Shown: positions 42,733-50,096, counted from the stretch's first letter. The stretch: 64,000 bases of DNA from Sinohyriopsis cumingii (GCA_028554795.2 CM068839.1:87441540-87505539), one strand, 5' to 3'. Translations and numbers: made by a program. Notes: generated by a model not told the origin, from the letters alone.

Positions 42733-43321
42733 CTAATTATCATGCAGGTCAAAGGTCTTGGTGAGGTCGATGAACATCATGTAGAGTGGTTGACCTTGCT
42801 CTGTGTTCTTCTCTTGGAGTTGTCGTATGGAAAATATCCTGTCTGTCGTCGACCTGCCTGCATTAAAGCCGCACTGGGATTCCAGGTGCACACTGTCCGC
42901 CAGCAACTGCAGCCTGTTGAATATAATGCGGGCATACACGTTGCCAACGATGCTCAGAAGCGAGATCAAGCGAGATTCCTCTGTAATTATTACAGTCACT
43001 GAGGTCGCCATTGTTTTTGTAAACGGTATCTCGCGCATGTCCTGGGGATCCGCTCCTTCCTCCCAGCAGAGACAAAGTAGCTCATGCAGTGGCTGAAGCA
43101 ATGTTTGTTTCCCACGTTCGATAGCTTCGTTCGGGATGATGTCACTACATGGTGCTTTGTCGTTTGGGAGGGAGTCGATTGCTTTGCTGAGCTCCTCTAA
43201 GGTGGGCACTTTGTCGAACTCATCCATGGTGGGCAGTTTTTATGCTGCTAGGGGCCGCATCGGTGACTGACATTTCTTGGGAGTATAGCTCTAGGTAGTG
43301 TTCCACCCATCTGGCCATCTG
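42733..43321 (-). pseudogene. LINE ORF2 remnant, monomer C of unit 7, next to the insertion
   Basis: Truncated C type with FIDL and GRSTTD plus a private agattcctc change. It ends only a few bases before the Polinton target site. Confidence 0.85.
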
Positions 43322-43325
43322 TCAT

Positions 43326-43331
43326 ACTTAA
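43326..43331. other. Target site duplication, left (ACTTAA)
   Basis: ACTTAA lies directly before the left inverted repeat. The uninterrupted target in unit 1 reads gtcatACTTAAtgc, with ACTTAA at 6156-6161. Confidence 0.82.
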
Positions 43332-43577
43332 AGCAGCAGGGAAGTTCTACAGACCAGACCGTTCCAACAAAAAAAAACCTTCTATGAGAACATTTTCTGC
43401 AGAAACCTCAGAAAACAGAAATAAACCTTTCCAGAAAAACTAATTTGCGTAAATTCGACCCCTAATGCAATTTTTGTGTGCGAATTATGTCATTCTGGAT
43501 AATGGAAAAAATATGATTTTTCGGGGGTGGGTGGGAAAATAATCGTGTGTCGATGAAGTTTGCAAGGGTCCGGCTGC
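43332..43577 (+). repeat. Left terminal inverted repeat
   Basis: 246 bp matching the complement of 59193-59438. Only one mismatch is seen, at 43546 (T here, G in the complement of the right copy). It ends 4 bp before the ATPase stop codon, so the ATPase gene runs almost into the terminus. No gene lies inside. Confidence 0.93.
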
Positions 43578-43581
43578 AATT

Positions 43582-44232
43582 TTATGAGTAAATCTGATCA
43601 AGACCGACTCGATACCTACTACGAGGATCATGAAGATTAATCGTGACAAAACCGTGTGGTGTTGCCTGAGCGTGACTGAAGAAATTTTTAAACTTATTTA
43701 TGTCCATGTCGCCGTTACACCAAGTTTGATGAATATTTCTCAGCGTGTGAGTATCAACGCCATTGAACACTGATAAGATATTACAATTGTCTCTAATCAC
43801 CTTTGGAATTTGCGTATATCGCTGTGTCACGTAAATTACATCGGTATTCTTGTGTCGGCCACGCGAAAATATCCTAGCTGGGTTAGTTTGCTTATCCAGC
43901 ATCACATCATCGAAAACAACAAGATTATTAACATCGCCATCTAAATTTTCCACCGATGGAGCTTCATTGATATCCGTTATAAATTCTATTGTTCCTTCTT
44001 CAGTATTATCGCTAAATTCCTTCAGTACTTGATAACATCTCTGATCATCAACGGATGGCGCAACCAAATACAGTTTATCCCATTTCAACCATCGCATTAT
44101 CAAATTCAACAACAACTGTGCCTTTCCAGATCCCGACGGTCCAATGATTATCATTCTTATCGAATTTGGTAATGCCGCGGTGTGTTTTACTTGCTCGCGT
44201 TTCTTCGTGGCTGAAAAATCAATTACATTCAT
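43582..44232 (-). CDS. A32/FtsK-HerA-type DNA packaging ATPase (Walker A altered)
   Basis: Predicted genome-packaging ATPase that would pump linear DNA into the capsid. With the start at 44232 it is 216 aa, normal for Polinton ATPases. Walker A is GPSGSGKA at residues 31-38, Walker B is LVVFDDV at 104-110, and the sensor-like YVTQRYTQIP follows at ~134-143, the usual order for the A32 clade. The final Walker A position is Ala (codon at 44119-44121) where Ser or Thr binds magnesium, a change expected to cripple ATP hydrolysis. The frame is open further upstream to 44364, but that part is antisense to the zinc-protein gene and looks unlike the family. An alternative start at 44247 would overlap the ATG of that divergent gene. 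Confidence 0.9.
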   Translation of the reverse strand: MNVIDFSATKKREQVKHTAALPNSIRMIIIGPSGSGKAQLLLNLIMRWLKWDKLYLVAPSVDDQRCYQVLKEFSDNTEEGTIEFITDINEAPSVENLDGDVNNLVVFDDVMLDKQTNPARIFSRGRHKNTDVIYVTQRYTQIPKVIRDNCNILSVFNGVDTHTLRNIHQTWCNGDMDINKFKNFFSHAQATPHGFVTINLHDPRSRYRVGLDQIYS

Positions 44233-44245
44233 GTTACTAGAATAC

Positions 44246-44422
44246 ATGGATTCATATTGTGTTAAGTGTCGCACTCGAACTGCTACGATAAATCCAATCG
44301 AAGTCGTTACACGCAACAACAGGAATGCAATCAAAGGCGAATGTGCAGTTTGCGGGACGAGCAAATTTAGATTTGTAAAAAAAAAGGTAGAAGAATCGGA
44401 GGAGATATTGCCGCCTCCATGA
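44246..44422 (+). CDS. DUF5679-like small zinc-ribbon protein
   Basis: 58-aa protein with two CxxC pairs (Cys5/Cys8 and Cys33/Cys36) in the arrangement YCVKC ... GECAVCGT, typical of the DUF5679 family common in large DNA viruses and Polinton-type elements. It probably binds one zinc ion; its function is unknown. I chose the ATG at 44246 because the family begins almost directly at the first CxxC; an upstream in-frame ATG at 44231 is possible. It is divergent from the ATPase with a 13-bp gap, and its TGA overlaps the ATG of the next gene by four bases (ATGA). Confidence 0.8.
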   Translation: MDSYCVKCRTRTATINPIEVVTRNNRNAIKGECAVCGTSKFRFVKKKVEESEEILPPP

Positions 44423-44757
44423 AAAATCTACCAGGATTGCCTTGGGCGAAATATCCCGGAGAGAAACATCTGCCAGGATACAACTACTGTGGACCTGGTA
44501 CAAGACTAGATATGAGACTTAACAATAATAATCAACCAAATCCTGGTGAAGAACCAGTAAATGCAATTGATAACGCATGCTACTATCATGATCTTGCATA
44601 TCGTAGCGGGGATTTAGAACAACGACATCTCGCTGATATTAAATTAATTCACGCAATAGACGCAGTTCCTAATAAAAGTTTCAAAGAGAAATTGGCAACT
44701 TGGTTAGTAAAGGGAGCAATGAAAGGTAAATTAGTCCTAGGTGCTGGTAATTTATAA
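44419..44757 (+). CDS. Phospholipase A2-like protein (parvovirus VP1u type)
   Basis: 112-aa protein with the calcium-loop motif YCGPG at residues 23-27 and the catalytic helix motif DNACYYHDLAY at 51-61, with His57-Asp58. These are the hallmarks of the secreted/viral PLA2 fold known from the parvovirus VP1 unique region and present in adintoviruses, where it is thought to help breach endosomal membranes. Here it is a free-standing small protein with no signal peptide. The Gly-rich end (KLVLGAGNL) is unremarkable. It overlaps the zinc-protein stop by 4 bp, and its TAA shares one base with the integrase ATG. Confidence 0.88.
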   Translation: MKNLPGLPWAKYPGEKHLPGYNYCGPGTRLDMRLNNNNQPNPGEEPVNAIDNACYYHDLAYRSGDLEQRHLADIKLIHAIDAVPNKSFKEKLATWLVKGAMKGKLVLGAGNL

Positions 44758-45707
44758 TGGAACAAATATATTATTCTCCGCGAGGATTTTGGCGAGGAAA
44801 ATCAGCAATTGCCAAACTTGCCAAGGCAGCAAAAGTAAAACATTCCGTTGCTGCATCATGGTTATCAAAACAAGCGGCTTGGCAAATTTATCTTCCTCCA
44901 CCCAAAAAAATACCATATGCGAGTTTTTCCGTCAGTGTACCTAACGAAGTTCATCAGGCTGATTTAATGTTTCTTCCTCACGATACCGTTGATGGAGTTA
45001 CATACAAGTACGTGCTAACTATTGTTGATATTGCTAGTAGGTATAAAGAAGCAGAACCATTATCAAATAAAACAGCAACGGAAATTTCAAGGGCGTTTGA
45101 GAAAATTTATTCACGATCTCCATTGATATGGCCAAAGCTTCTTCAGATTGATCCAGGACGAGAATTCCTTGGCGCGGTTACTGCGTTAATGAAAAAGAAT
45201 AATGTTAAAATCCGACGTGGTATAGTTGGTGTTCATCGCAATCAGGCCATCGTTGAAAGATTTAACAAAACACTAGCGGAGAGATTATTTGGATATCAAT
45301 ACGCGAGAGAATTTATCCAAGATAATCGATCTCACGATTGGGCAACAAGATTACCTCACGTGATTAACACACTGAATAATGAAGTAACACGAACAATATC
45401 AATGAAGCCCGCAATTGCAATTACAAAACCGAATATACCAATAAAGCGAAGTTCCATAATTTCACCTGTGCTAGGCAGTGTCACGGTCAGATATTTATAT
45501 AAGGAAGGAGAAGCCGAGGGTGGCAGAAAAAGAGCAACAGATCCAACTTGGAGCGTTACTACACATAAAATATCAGCCGTAACAAGATCATCAGGAAGAC
45601 CAGCAATTTATTTTCTAGATTCGCCAGCACCACAACGAGGATTTACCAAAGAGGAATTACAAATAATACCGAAGGATACTCAATTACCGCCATCGTCACT
45701 TATGTGA
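44757..45707 (+). CDS. Retroviral-type (RVE) DDE integrase
   Basis: 316 aa. It would join the element's ends to target DNA and create the 5-6 bp duplication. An N-terminal helical region (~15-45) resembles a small DNA-binding head. The RVE core has Asp69 (HQADLMFL), Asp132 (QIDPGREF) and Glu167 (AIVERFNKTL). I count 34 residues between the second Asp and the Glu, one fewer than the classical D,D(35)E. The C-terminal ~70 residues (VTTHKISAV.. to ..EELQIIP) look like the chromodomain/SH3-like tail of Polinton integrases. All catalytic residues are present and the frame is intact. It ends convergent with the helicase frame, overlapping by 28 bp. Confidence 0.93.
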   Translation: MEQIYYSPRGFWRGKSAIAKLAKAAKVKHSVAASWLSKQAAWQIYLPPPKKIPYASFSVSVPNEVHQADLMFLPHDTVDGVTYKYVLTIVDIASRYKEAEPLSNKTATEISRAFEKIYSRSPLIWPKLLQIDPGREFLGAVTALMKKNNVKIRRGIVGVHRNQAIVERFNKTLAERLFGYQYAREFIQDNRSHDWATRLPHVINTLNNEVTRTISMKPAIAITKPNIPIKRSSIISPVLGSVTVRYLYKEGEAEGGRKRATDPTWSVTTHKISAVTRSSGRPAIYFLDSPAPQRGFTKEELQIIPKDTQLPPSSLM

Positions 45708-46924
45708 AATTTAATTCTACCTAACTGAGATAATTTTCTTACTCGAGAAACTGCTAGATAAACTAAATTCGACCAGGAAATTCTATCATCGACGATCCAG
45801 ACTTGGCCATCTACTGTTAATCCCTGCGATGAATGTATCGTTGCTGCGTATCCAAGTTTCCATGGAGATCTTTCCGCGTTTATCGCATCATTGACAAGAT
45901 TAATATCAACGAAAATAATATCATTCAAAACCATCATTTTTTCTTCTCCGCATGGCAAAGTAACATTAATATTTTGTTTCCTGGTATCAATGGGCCTGTA
46001 ACACAATGGTACTTGCAATGTTGGAAATTTCTCACAATGAAGTTTGAATAACATTTCCTGAATAGCATCGCGAATAATTTTTCTGCTAGCAACAATCAAA
46101 TGATCAGGACGCCACAAGGTTAGAAAATTATCCATCGAAGTCTCGTCGATTATTTTTCTCATCACATCACATTGAAACTTATTAGGTTGCAACCGAATTA
46201 TTTTTTTAAACTCGGTCAGTAAATTATCATTGGATCTATAATCAGCATCAATCTCTTCATAATAATCTACAAAGTTCCTAAGCCATTCATGAGGAGATTC
46301 ACCATCAATAGGATCAGGTTGGCCGTGATCTCCGCACATTATTACTGCGGTGTTTTTTTCTTCCAGCCAACCCAGAAATGATTTTAACGTGACAAGACTC
46401 ACTGTGCAAATTTCATCAAATATTATAACCTTATTGACGTACTTGTTTCCCATGCGAGCCGAATCCCATAATCCACCGCTGTATTTGAAATAACTATGAT
46501 ACGTGCAAGAATTAACGCCGCGTTGTCTTATTTCTCGCGCTAGTCTGTGAGTTGGAGTCAGCACGACCATATCAGAGTTTGAAAATAAATTTATCGCTCG
46601 TGTTGTTTTACCACTACCACCAGGACCGTTCATGTAGACAAATTTACTTCGTGAAATTGGATCGAACGCGGATGCAGCTGTTGATACTTCATCGCATTTA
46701 TCCTTATGAAACTTATCGCAATCTTCCACATCAGCGTCTTCGCAATAATCTAGAATATCCTCGTTTTTTATTCTCCAAGTTCCCCAGGAACCATCGGTGA
46801 TTAAATTCGCCAACCTACATTGAAATTTCTTATCGATATAAAACGAATCCGTTGCAACTCTTACCGCGATATCAGAAAATTTATTTATCATCGATAACAA
46901 ATTAATACTGACGTAAGCGAGCAT
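45680..46924 (-). CDS. Polymerase motif C plus SF1 (Pif1/RecD-like) helicase, downstream half of a broken polymerase-helicase frame
   Basis: 414 codons from the first ATG after a TGA. Residues 1-40 contain VATDSFYI, a family B polymerase motif C (Asp26), so this frame starts inside a polymerase palm. The helicase follows: Walker A GPGGSGKT (100-107), Walker B IIFDE (167-171), motif III GDHGQ (198-202), DYRS (228-231), motif V ATIHSSQG (361-368) and motif VI VSRVR (392-396), a complete SF1 set. The frame is the same as that of the upstream 574-codon gene, separated only by the TGA at 46928-46930 and one codon. The ATG at 46924 lacks the AT-rich leader seen at most other starts of the element, so independent initiation is doubtful. 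Confidence 0.85.
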   Translation of the reverse strand: MLAYVSINLLSMINKFSDIAVRVATDSFYIDKKFQCRLANLITDGSWGTWRIKNEDILDYCEDADVEDCDKFHKDKCDEVSTAASAFDPISRSKFVYMNGPGGSGKTTRAINLFSNSDMVVLTPTHRLAREIRQRGVNSCTYHSYFKYSGGLWDSARMGNKYVNKVIIFDEICTVSLVTLKSFLGWLEEKNTAVIMCGDHGQPDPIDGESPHEWLRNFVDYYEEIDADYRSNDNLLTEFKKIIRLQPNKFQCDVMRKIIDETSMDNFLTLWRPDHLIVASRKIIRDAIQEMLFKLHCEKFPTLQVPLCYRPIDTRKQNINVTLPCGEEKMMVLNDIIFVDINLVNDAINAERSPWKLGYAATIHSSQGLTVDGQVWIVDDRISWSNLVYLAVSRVRKLSQLGRIKFHISDDGGN

Positions 46925-46927
46925 CGA

Positions 46928-46930
46928 TCA
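46928..46930 (-). other. In-frame TGA separating polymerase motifs A/B from motif C and the helicase
   Basis: On the minus strand the codons run AGA, TGA, TCG, ATG in one frame, so a single stop triplet interrupts what is otherwise one ~990-codon frame. Nothing else between the halves is missing or shifted. Confidence 0.88.
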
Positions 46931-48652
46931 TCTTAGATGAGTATACTGCGCTGACTCTCCATCGAGATAACTAATCACCGTACCTAACTTTGTTCCATCA
47001 ATAATAATATTTTCTCTGTTGCAAAATATTCCACGCGATACTGTATCGGCAATAATAAAATCCATCTCGGCATCATTGATAAATAATCTAGCGTGGCGAT
47101 GTTTATGATCAACTGATCCTCCTTGAGTAAATTTACCAATTATTTTTCTTCCAATATCTTTCGCATTTTCACAATCCGTGGGCAACCACACTTCGGTCTG
47201 CTTCCTATACGATATAATCGCTTCACTCACCGTCAATGATATTAACATCGACGAATCCAACATAAATCTCAACAACACCGTAGGGACCCATCTTCGCTGA
47301 GATAAATGCCGACCAAACCAAATATAGCAGATTTTATGTAAGTTTTCAGCAAACTCGAATGAAGTAACATGAGCAAATCCTGTCATGACAAAATCAGGTA
47401 ATGGTCCGTTAATCGATACCCTTGTCATATCGCTGGTTGGATGACCAAATTTAGTAAAATAATCAGCACAATCGCCATATCCAAGAAAACTTCCAGGATA
47501 ACATGCGCTCATGTCAACGGAGATCATATCCTCGAAATAATACTTGGTATTCCATAATCCTCCATGGCCGTATTCGATACAGCTAAGTTGAATATCATTG
47601 AGATATTCGTTCCTTGTGGGTTTCCACGAGTTTCTCTCTCTGGCAGCATGAGCAGTAACAGATGGAACCGTAAAACAGTTCGTTAATAACTGATCGGGAT
47701 TTGATGAATATTTCACTGCGATATTTTTCATCGATTCGTGTAATATTTCATCACGGTAAATATCTCCGCGCGGCAAGATAAATTGATCATATTTTTCTTC
47801 GCTCGAAAATAACCAAACCGATATTGGATCGGACGCGGCTAATAGTTTGATATACCTAAACATTGCATCGGAATTGTCTTTTCCACCATCAACGGGATAA
47901 AATTTAACAGAACGATCCCTCGGGAACATCATTACCGACTGTGACCACGCGTGCGAATTATGACCAACAATTTCGATTGGTGTTCCTCGAGAACTATACG
48001 GTGATGAATATAATATTTCACCCGATAGTGTTTTAACCGTGATAGGAAATTTAAGTTTTTTGCTCAACACAGCAACATCGTCAATCGATGCACCATTAAC
48101 AACCGTCTTCGCCCATGAGTTAATTTTATCCAATCTTAATTGAGTCAGACCAGATCCACGACGAGCATTTTTCATGTGCTCGATAACTCGCTCAGCAACG
48201 CAATTTATTTTTGGAGATTCTTTCATCGCAGGTAGATTTTTCACATCAGGATTATTATTCAGCCGATAAATTCCATAAACAACAGCACTAGATGGATAAG
48301 CTCTAGCATAATAAGGACCGTCGATTCCCAATAACAATCCTGGTTTCGAATTCTTATCAAGAACAACATTTTTCTTACCACCGCGTATTGGGTCTCGTTT
48401 ATCGCGAATGATCCAAGTATCATCAGGCATTTGTGCGATAAATTTTATTCCAAAGATAAATCGTTCTTCTTCATGTGAGTTTTTTATATGATCGATTATC
48501 TTCTTCGCTCGCTCTAGGTTCATCGTAGCATTAACGAAGTTAGTTTTCCATGTGGACCAGGTATGAATCGCTCCATCATCGAAAAATTCTTTTTTAGCGC
48601 GATCAACTTCAGGAACAATATATTCTGCCTCATCAAGATCAAATAAATCCAT
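46928..48652 (-). CDS. Family B DNA polymerase-like protein, upstream half, ending at a premature TGA
   Basis: 574 codons. Palm motif A is seen as SVDMSACYPGSF (Asp380, Tyr385) and a motif B-like KxIIGKFTQGG near 503-512. Motif C is missing here and lies beyond the TGA in the same frame, so the polymerase active site is split between two frames. I do not see a convincing 3'-5' exonuclease domain. The ~360 residues ahead of motif A contain a segment (around CVAERVIEHM, 151-160, and HNSHAW, 231-236) that I associate with polymerases of divergent Polinton-type elements; a search should test this. The gene starts 31 bp from the divergent Cys-rich gene and is preceded by aatataataATG. Confidence 0.78.
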   Translation of the reverse strand: MDLFDLDEAEYIVPEVDRAKKEFFDDGAIHTWSTWKTNFVNATMNLERAKKIIDHIKNSHEEERFIFGIKFIAQMPDDTWIIRDKRDPIRGGKKNVVLDKNSKPGLLLGIDGPYYARAYPSSAVVYGIYRLNNNPDVKNLPAMKESPKINCVAERVIEHMKNARRGSGLTQLRLDKINSWAKTVVNGASIDDVAVLSKKLKFPITVKTLSGEILYSSPYSSRGTPIEIVGHNSHAWSQSVMMFPRDRSVKFYPVDGGKDNSDAMFRYIKLLAASDPISVWLFSSEEKYDQFILPRGDIYRDEILHESMKNIAVKYSSNPDQLLTNCFTVPSVTAHAARERNSWKPTRNEYLNDIQLSCIEYGHGGLWNTKYYFEDMISVDMSACYPGSFLGYGDCADYFTKFGHPTSDMTRVSINGPLPDFVMTGFAHVTSFEFAENLHKICYIWFGRHLSQRRWVPTVLLRFMLDSSMLISLTVSEAIISYRKQTEVWLPTDCENAKDIGRKIIGKFTQGGSVDHKHRHARLFINDAEMDFIIADTVSRGIFCNRENIIIDGTKLGTVISYLDGESAQYTHLR

Positions 48653-48683
48653 TATTATATTTTAGACAAATGTTTAAATTATA
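48653..48683. promoter_or_regulatory. Bidirectional intergenic start region
   Basis: Only 31 bp separate the polymerase ATG (minus) from the Cys-rich gene ATG (plus). Both ATGs are flanked by AT-only tracts (aatataataATG and aaattataATG), so any promoters must be very compact or lie inside the neighbouring genes. Confidence 0.4.
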
Positions 48684-48974
48684 ATGAATAAATGTTCATG
48701 GATAACAATCGGATCAACAAAATCATGTGAAAAATCCTGCAGAGGTGAATACTGCGGCGCTCATATATATGCAATTCGACGAGGCAGCAAAGGACCACAG
48801 CGATGTTTAGTTTGTCAAGTTGGCACCCGAGGAAAGACACGCTTATGTTTCTCTTGTGGAGGAAAAAAATATCGTGAATTACGGAGATATTATGAAAAAA
48901 GATCCTCGTCAGTGATAAAATGTGAAGAAGATTATATTAATAGATTCAAGGCAAATTTCGATTTAGACATATAA
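48684..48974 (+). CDS. Small Cys-rich, probably zinc-binding protein
   Basis: 96 aa with Cys at 4, 15, 19, 24, 41, 44, 55, 58 and 80 and His27. The CLVC (41-44) and CFSC (55-58) pairs form a likely zinc ribbon, and the earlier Cys15/19/24-His27 cluster a second site. The rest is basic, ending in an acidic tail. I cannot name the family. Its place next to the replication gene suggests a nucleic-acid-binding or regulatory role, which is inference. Confidence 0.72.
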   Translation: MNKCSWITIGSTKSCEKSCRGEYCGAHIYAIRRGSKGPQRCLVCQVGTRGKTRLCFSCGGKKYRELRRYYEKRSSSVIKCEEDYINRFKANFDLDI

Positions 48975-48984
48975 ATATTATATA

Positions 48985-49551
48985 ATGGATTCAAAATCAA
49001 CGATTCCTACATACGAGTATAGATCACATCCAACAATCGGTGGATATGAGGCATCTGAAGATGGTATTGTCAGAAATGACAGAACGAAAAAAAATGTTGG
49101 TAGAGTTAATAATTCCGGTTATTTATTGTTCTCCATCCGCAAAAACAAAAAAGGAGGAGAGACGGGTTATTACAATCACAGGTTCATTTACGAGTGTTTT
49201 CGAGGACCAATAGAAATTGGACTTGTTATTGATCATATCGATGGAAATAAACTCAATAACAAACTAAATAATCTTCGAGCGGTAACTCAGAGTCAAAATT
49301 GCGCCTCCGGTAATACTGGTGGTTTGCGATTCGCTAAATCTGTCAAATCGATAAATCAAGAAACAGGTGAAGAACTTGCATTCGAAACAATGAATGCTGC
49401 TGCAAAACATTATGAAATTAATTCCGCCACAGTGTGGCGAGTAGCAGAAGGAAAAATTCACGCTACATTTTCATATAATTCCGACGCATGGATCAGATTC
49501 GCCTACATCCAAATAATACCAGACTCAGATAACGAAGATTTTGAAGAATAA
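48985..49551 (+). CDS. HNH endonuclease with NUMOD-type DNA-binding motifs
   Basis: 188 aa. The N-terminus has a NUMOD4-like segment (IGGYEASEDGIVRND, 18-32). The HNH core has His65-Arg66, then IDHIDGNKLNN (82-92) and NLRAVTQSQN (96-105). A NUMOD1-like segment follows (SINQETGEELAFETMNAAAKHY, about 122-143) and a C-terminal helix-turn-helix-like end. This is the layout of free-standing homing endonucleases from phages and large DNA viruses. It is not inside an intron here and begins 10 bp after the Cys-rich gene stop. It may be a selfish passenger or may have been adopted for replication or packaging. Confidence 0.9.
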   Translation: MDSKSTIPTYEYRSHPTIGGYEASEDGIVRNDRTKKNVGRVNNSGYLLFSIRKNKKGGETGYYNHRFIYECFRGPIEIGLVIDHIDGNKLNNKLNNLRAVTQSQNCASGNTGGLRFAKSVKSINQETGEELAFETMNAAAKHYEINSATVWRVAEGKIHATFSYNSDAWIRFAYIQIIPDSDNEDFEE

Positions 49552-49574
49552 TTGAATATTACAAAATTAATATA

Positions 49575-49949
49575 ATGAACGAAGAAATTATAAACGACAT
49601 AATTGGAGCGATTGATGACTTGAGAAAAAAAATAAATCTTCCATCGGATCTAGATACAAGTAAAATCAGATCAGAATTCGAGACGATTGTTCTAGGAAAA
49701 CTCGAATACAAATACACGCTGCCATCAGAATATAAATTAATAAAAAAAATCCAGATTGCGATATACCAATCACTGGCAACAGTCAGCGATGATCGCGTCG
49801 AGGATTTCGTTAAATTATCAACGCTAGTAGAAAAGGCTAGATTGATTTTATCTGACGCATACGAATCACGAAAAATTACAAGTTCACGCGTCAGACAATT
49901 GAAAAAACTTGTCGATGAAAGTAAAGTTAGGGAATCTTCCGATTCTTAA
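49575..49949 (+). CDS. Hypothetical helical protein
   Basis: 124 aa, charged and almost all helix-forming, with no Cys and no hydrophobic segment. I recognise no family. It is the last gene of the plus-strand trio, preceded by taatataATG, and its stop faces the minus-strand structural block. Confidence 0.65.
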   Translation: MNEEIINDIIGAIDDLRKKINLPSDLDTSKIRSEFETIVLGKLEYKYTLPSEYKLIKKIQIAIYQSLATVSDDRVEDFVKLSTLVEKARLILSDAYESRKITSSRVRQLKKLVDESKVRESSDS

Positions 49950-50096
49950 ATATCTTCACAAAAAAAAACAAAAAAAAATTTTTGAAAATTCTCCTGGGTT
50001 TTATTTATTTTTTTCGTTTGTTTTTTTCCGGGATACTCCTCCAGGAATATTCCTGAAGGATACAGAGTCAGCGTCTTTCACTTGCGATTTGAAAAT
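49950..50096. terminator. Convergent 3' region with palindrome and AATAAA signals
   Basis: The 147 bp between converging genes hold long A and T tracts, a perfect 14-bp palindrome caggaatattcctg at 50042-50055 with partly paired flanks, and two overlapping AATAAA hexamers on the minus strand (50000-50005 and 50004-50009), about 90 bp past the stop of the last structural gene. This fits polyadenylation of a minus-strand transcript. The role of the palindrome is a guess. Confidence 0.4.

Larger units (their letters stand above)
37171..43330. repeat. Higher-order tandem repeat unit 7, left part (interrupted by the Polinton)
   Basis: Monomers A 37171-39569, B 39570-41973 and C from 41974. The C monomer is split by the 16.1-kb element and its last ~39 bp resume at 59440-59478. 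Removing the insertion and one copy of the target duplication restores a 6195-bp unit. The A and B monomers pair with unit 5. The C monomer has its own variants (tacgataaaact near 42121, gaaataattataa near 42396, agattcctctg near 42973). Confidence 0.92.

Noticed and set aside
44233..44364. N-terminal extension of the ATPase frame
   Set aside because: The extra residues are the complement of the zinc-protein gene and lie before the usual family start.
45833..46800. Plus-strand frames opposite the helicase
   Set aside because: Antisense to a gene with a full helicase motif set.
46922..46924. Helicase as a normal separate gene starting at this ATG
   Set aside because: It would begin inside the polymerase palm, carry polymerase motif C uselessly, and lacks the AT-rich leader seen at most other starts.
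46928..46930. Selenocysteine at the TGA
   Set aside because: I see no supporting SECIS-like element or reason for Sec in a polymerase palm; mutation, error or readthrough are simpler.
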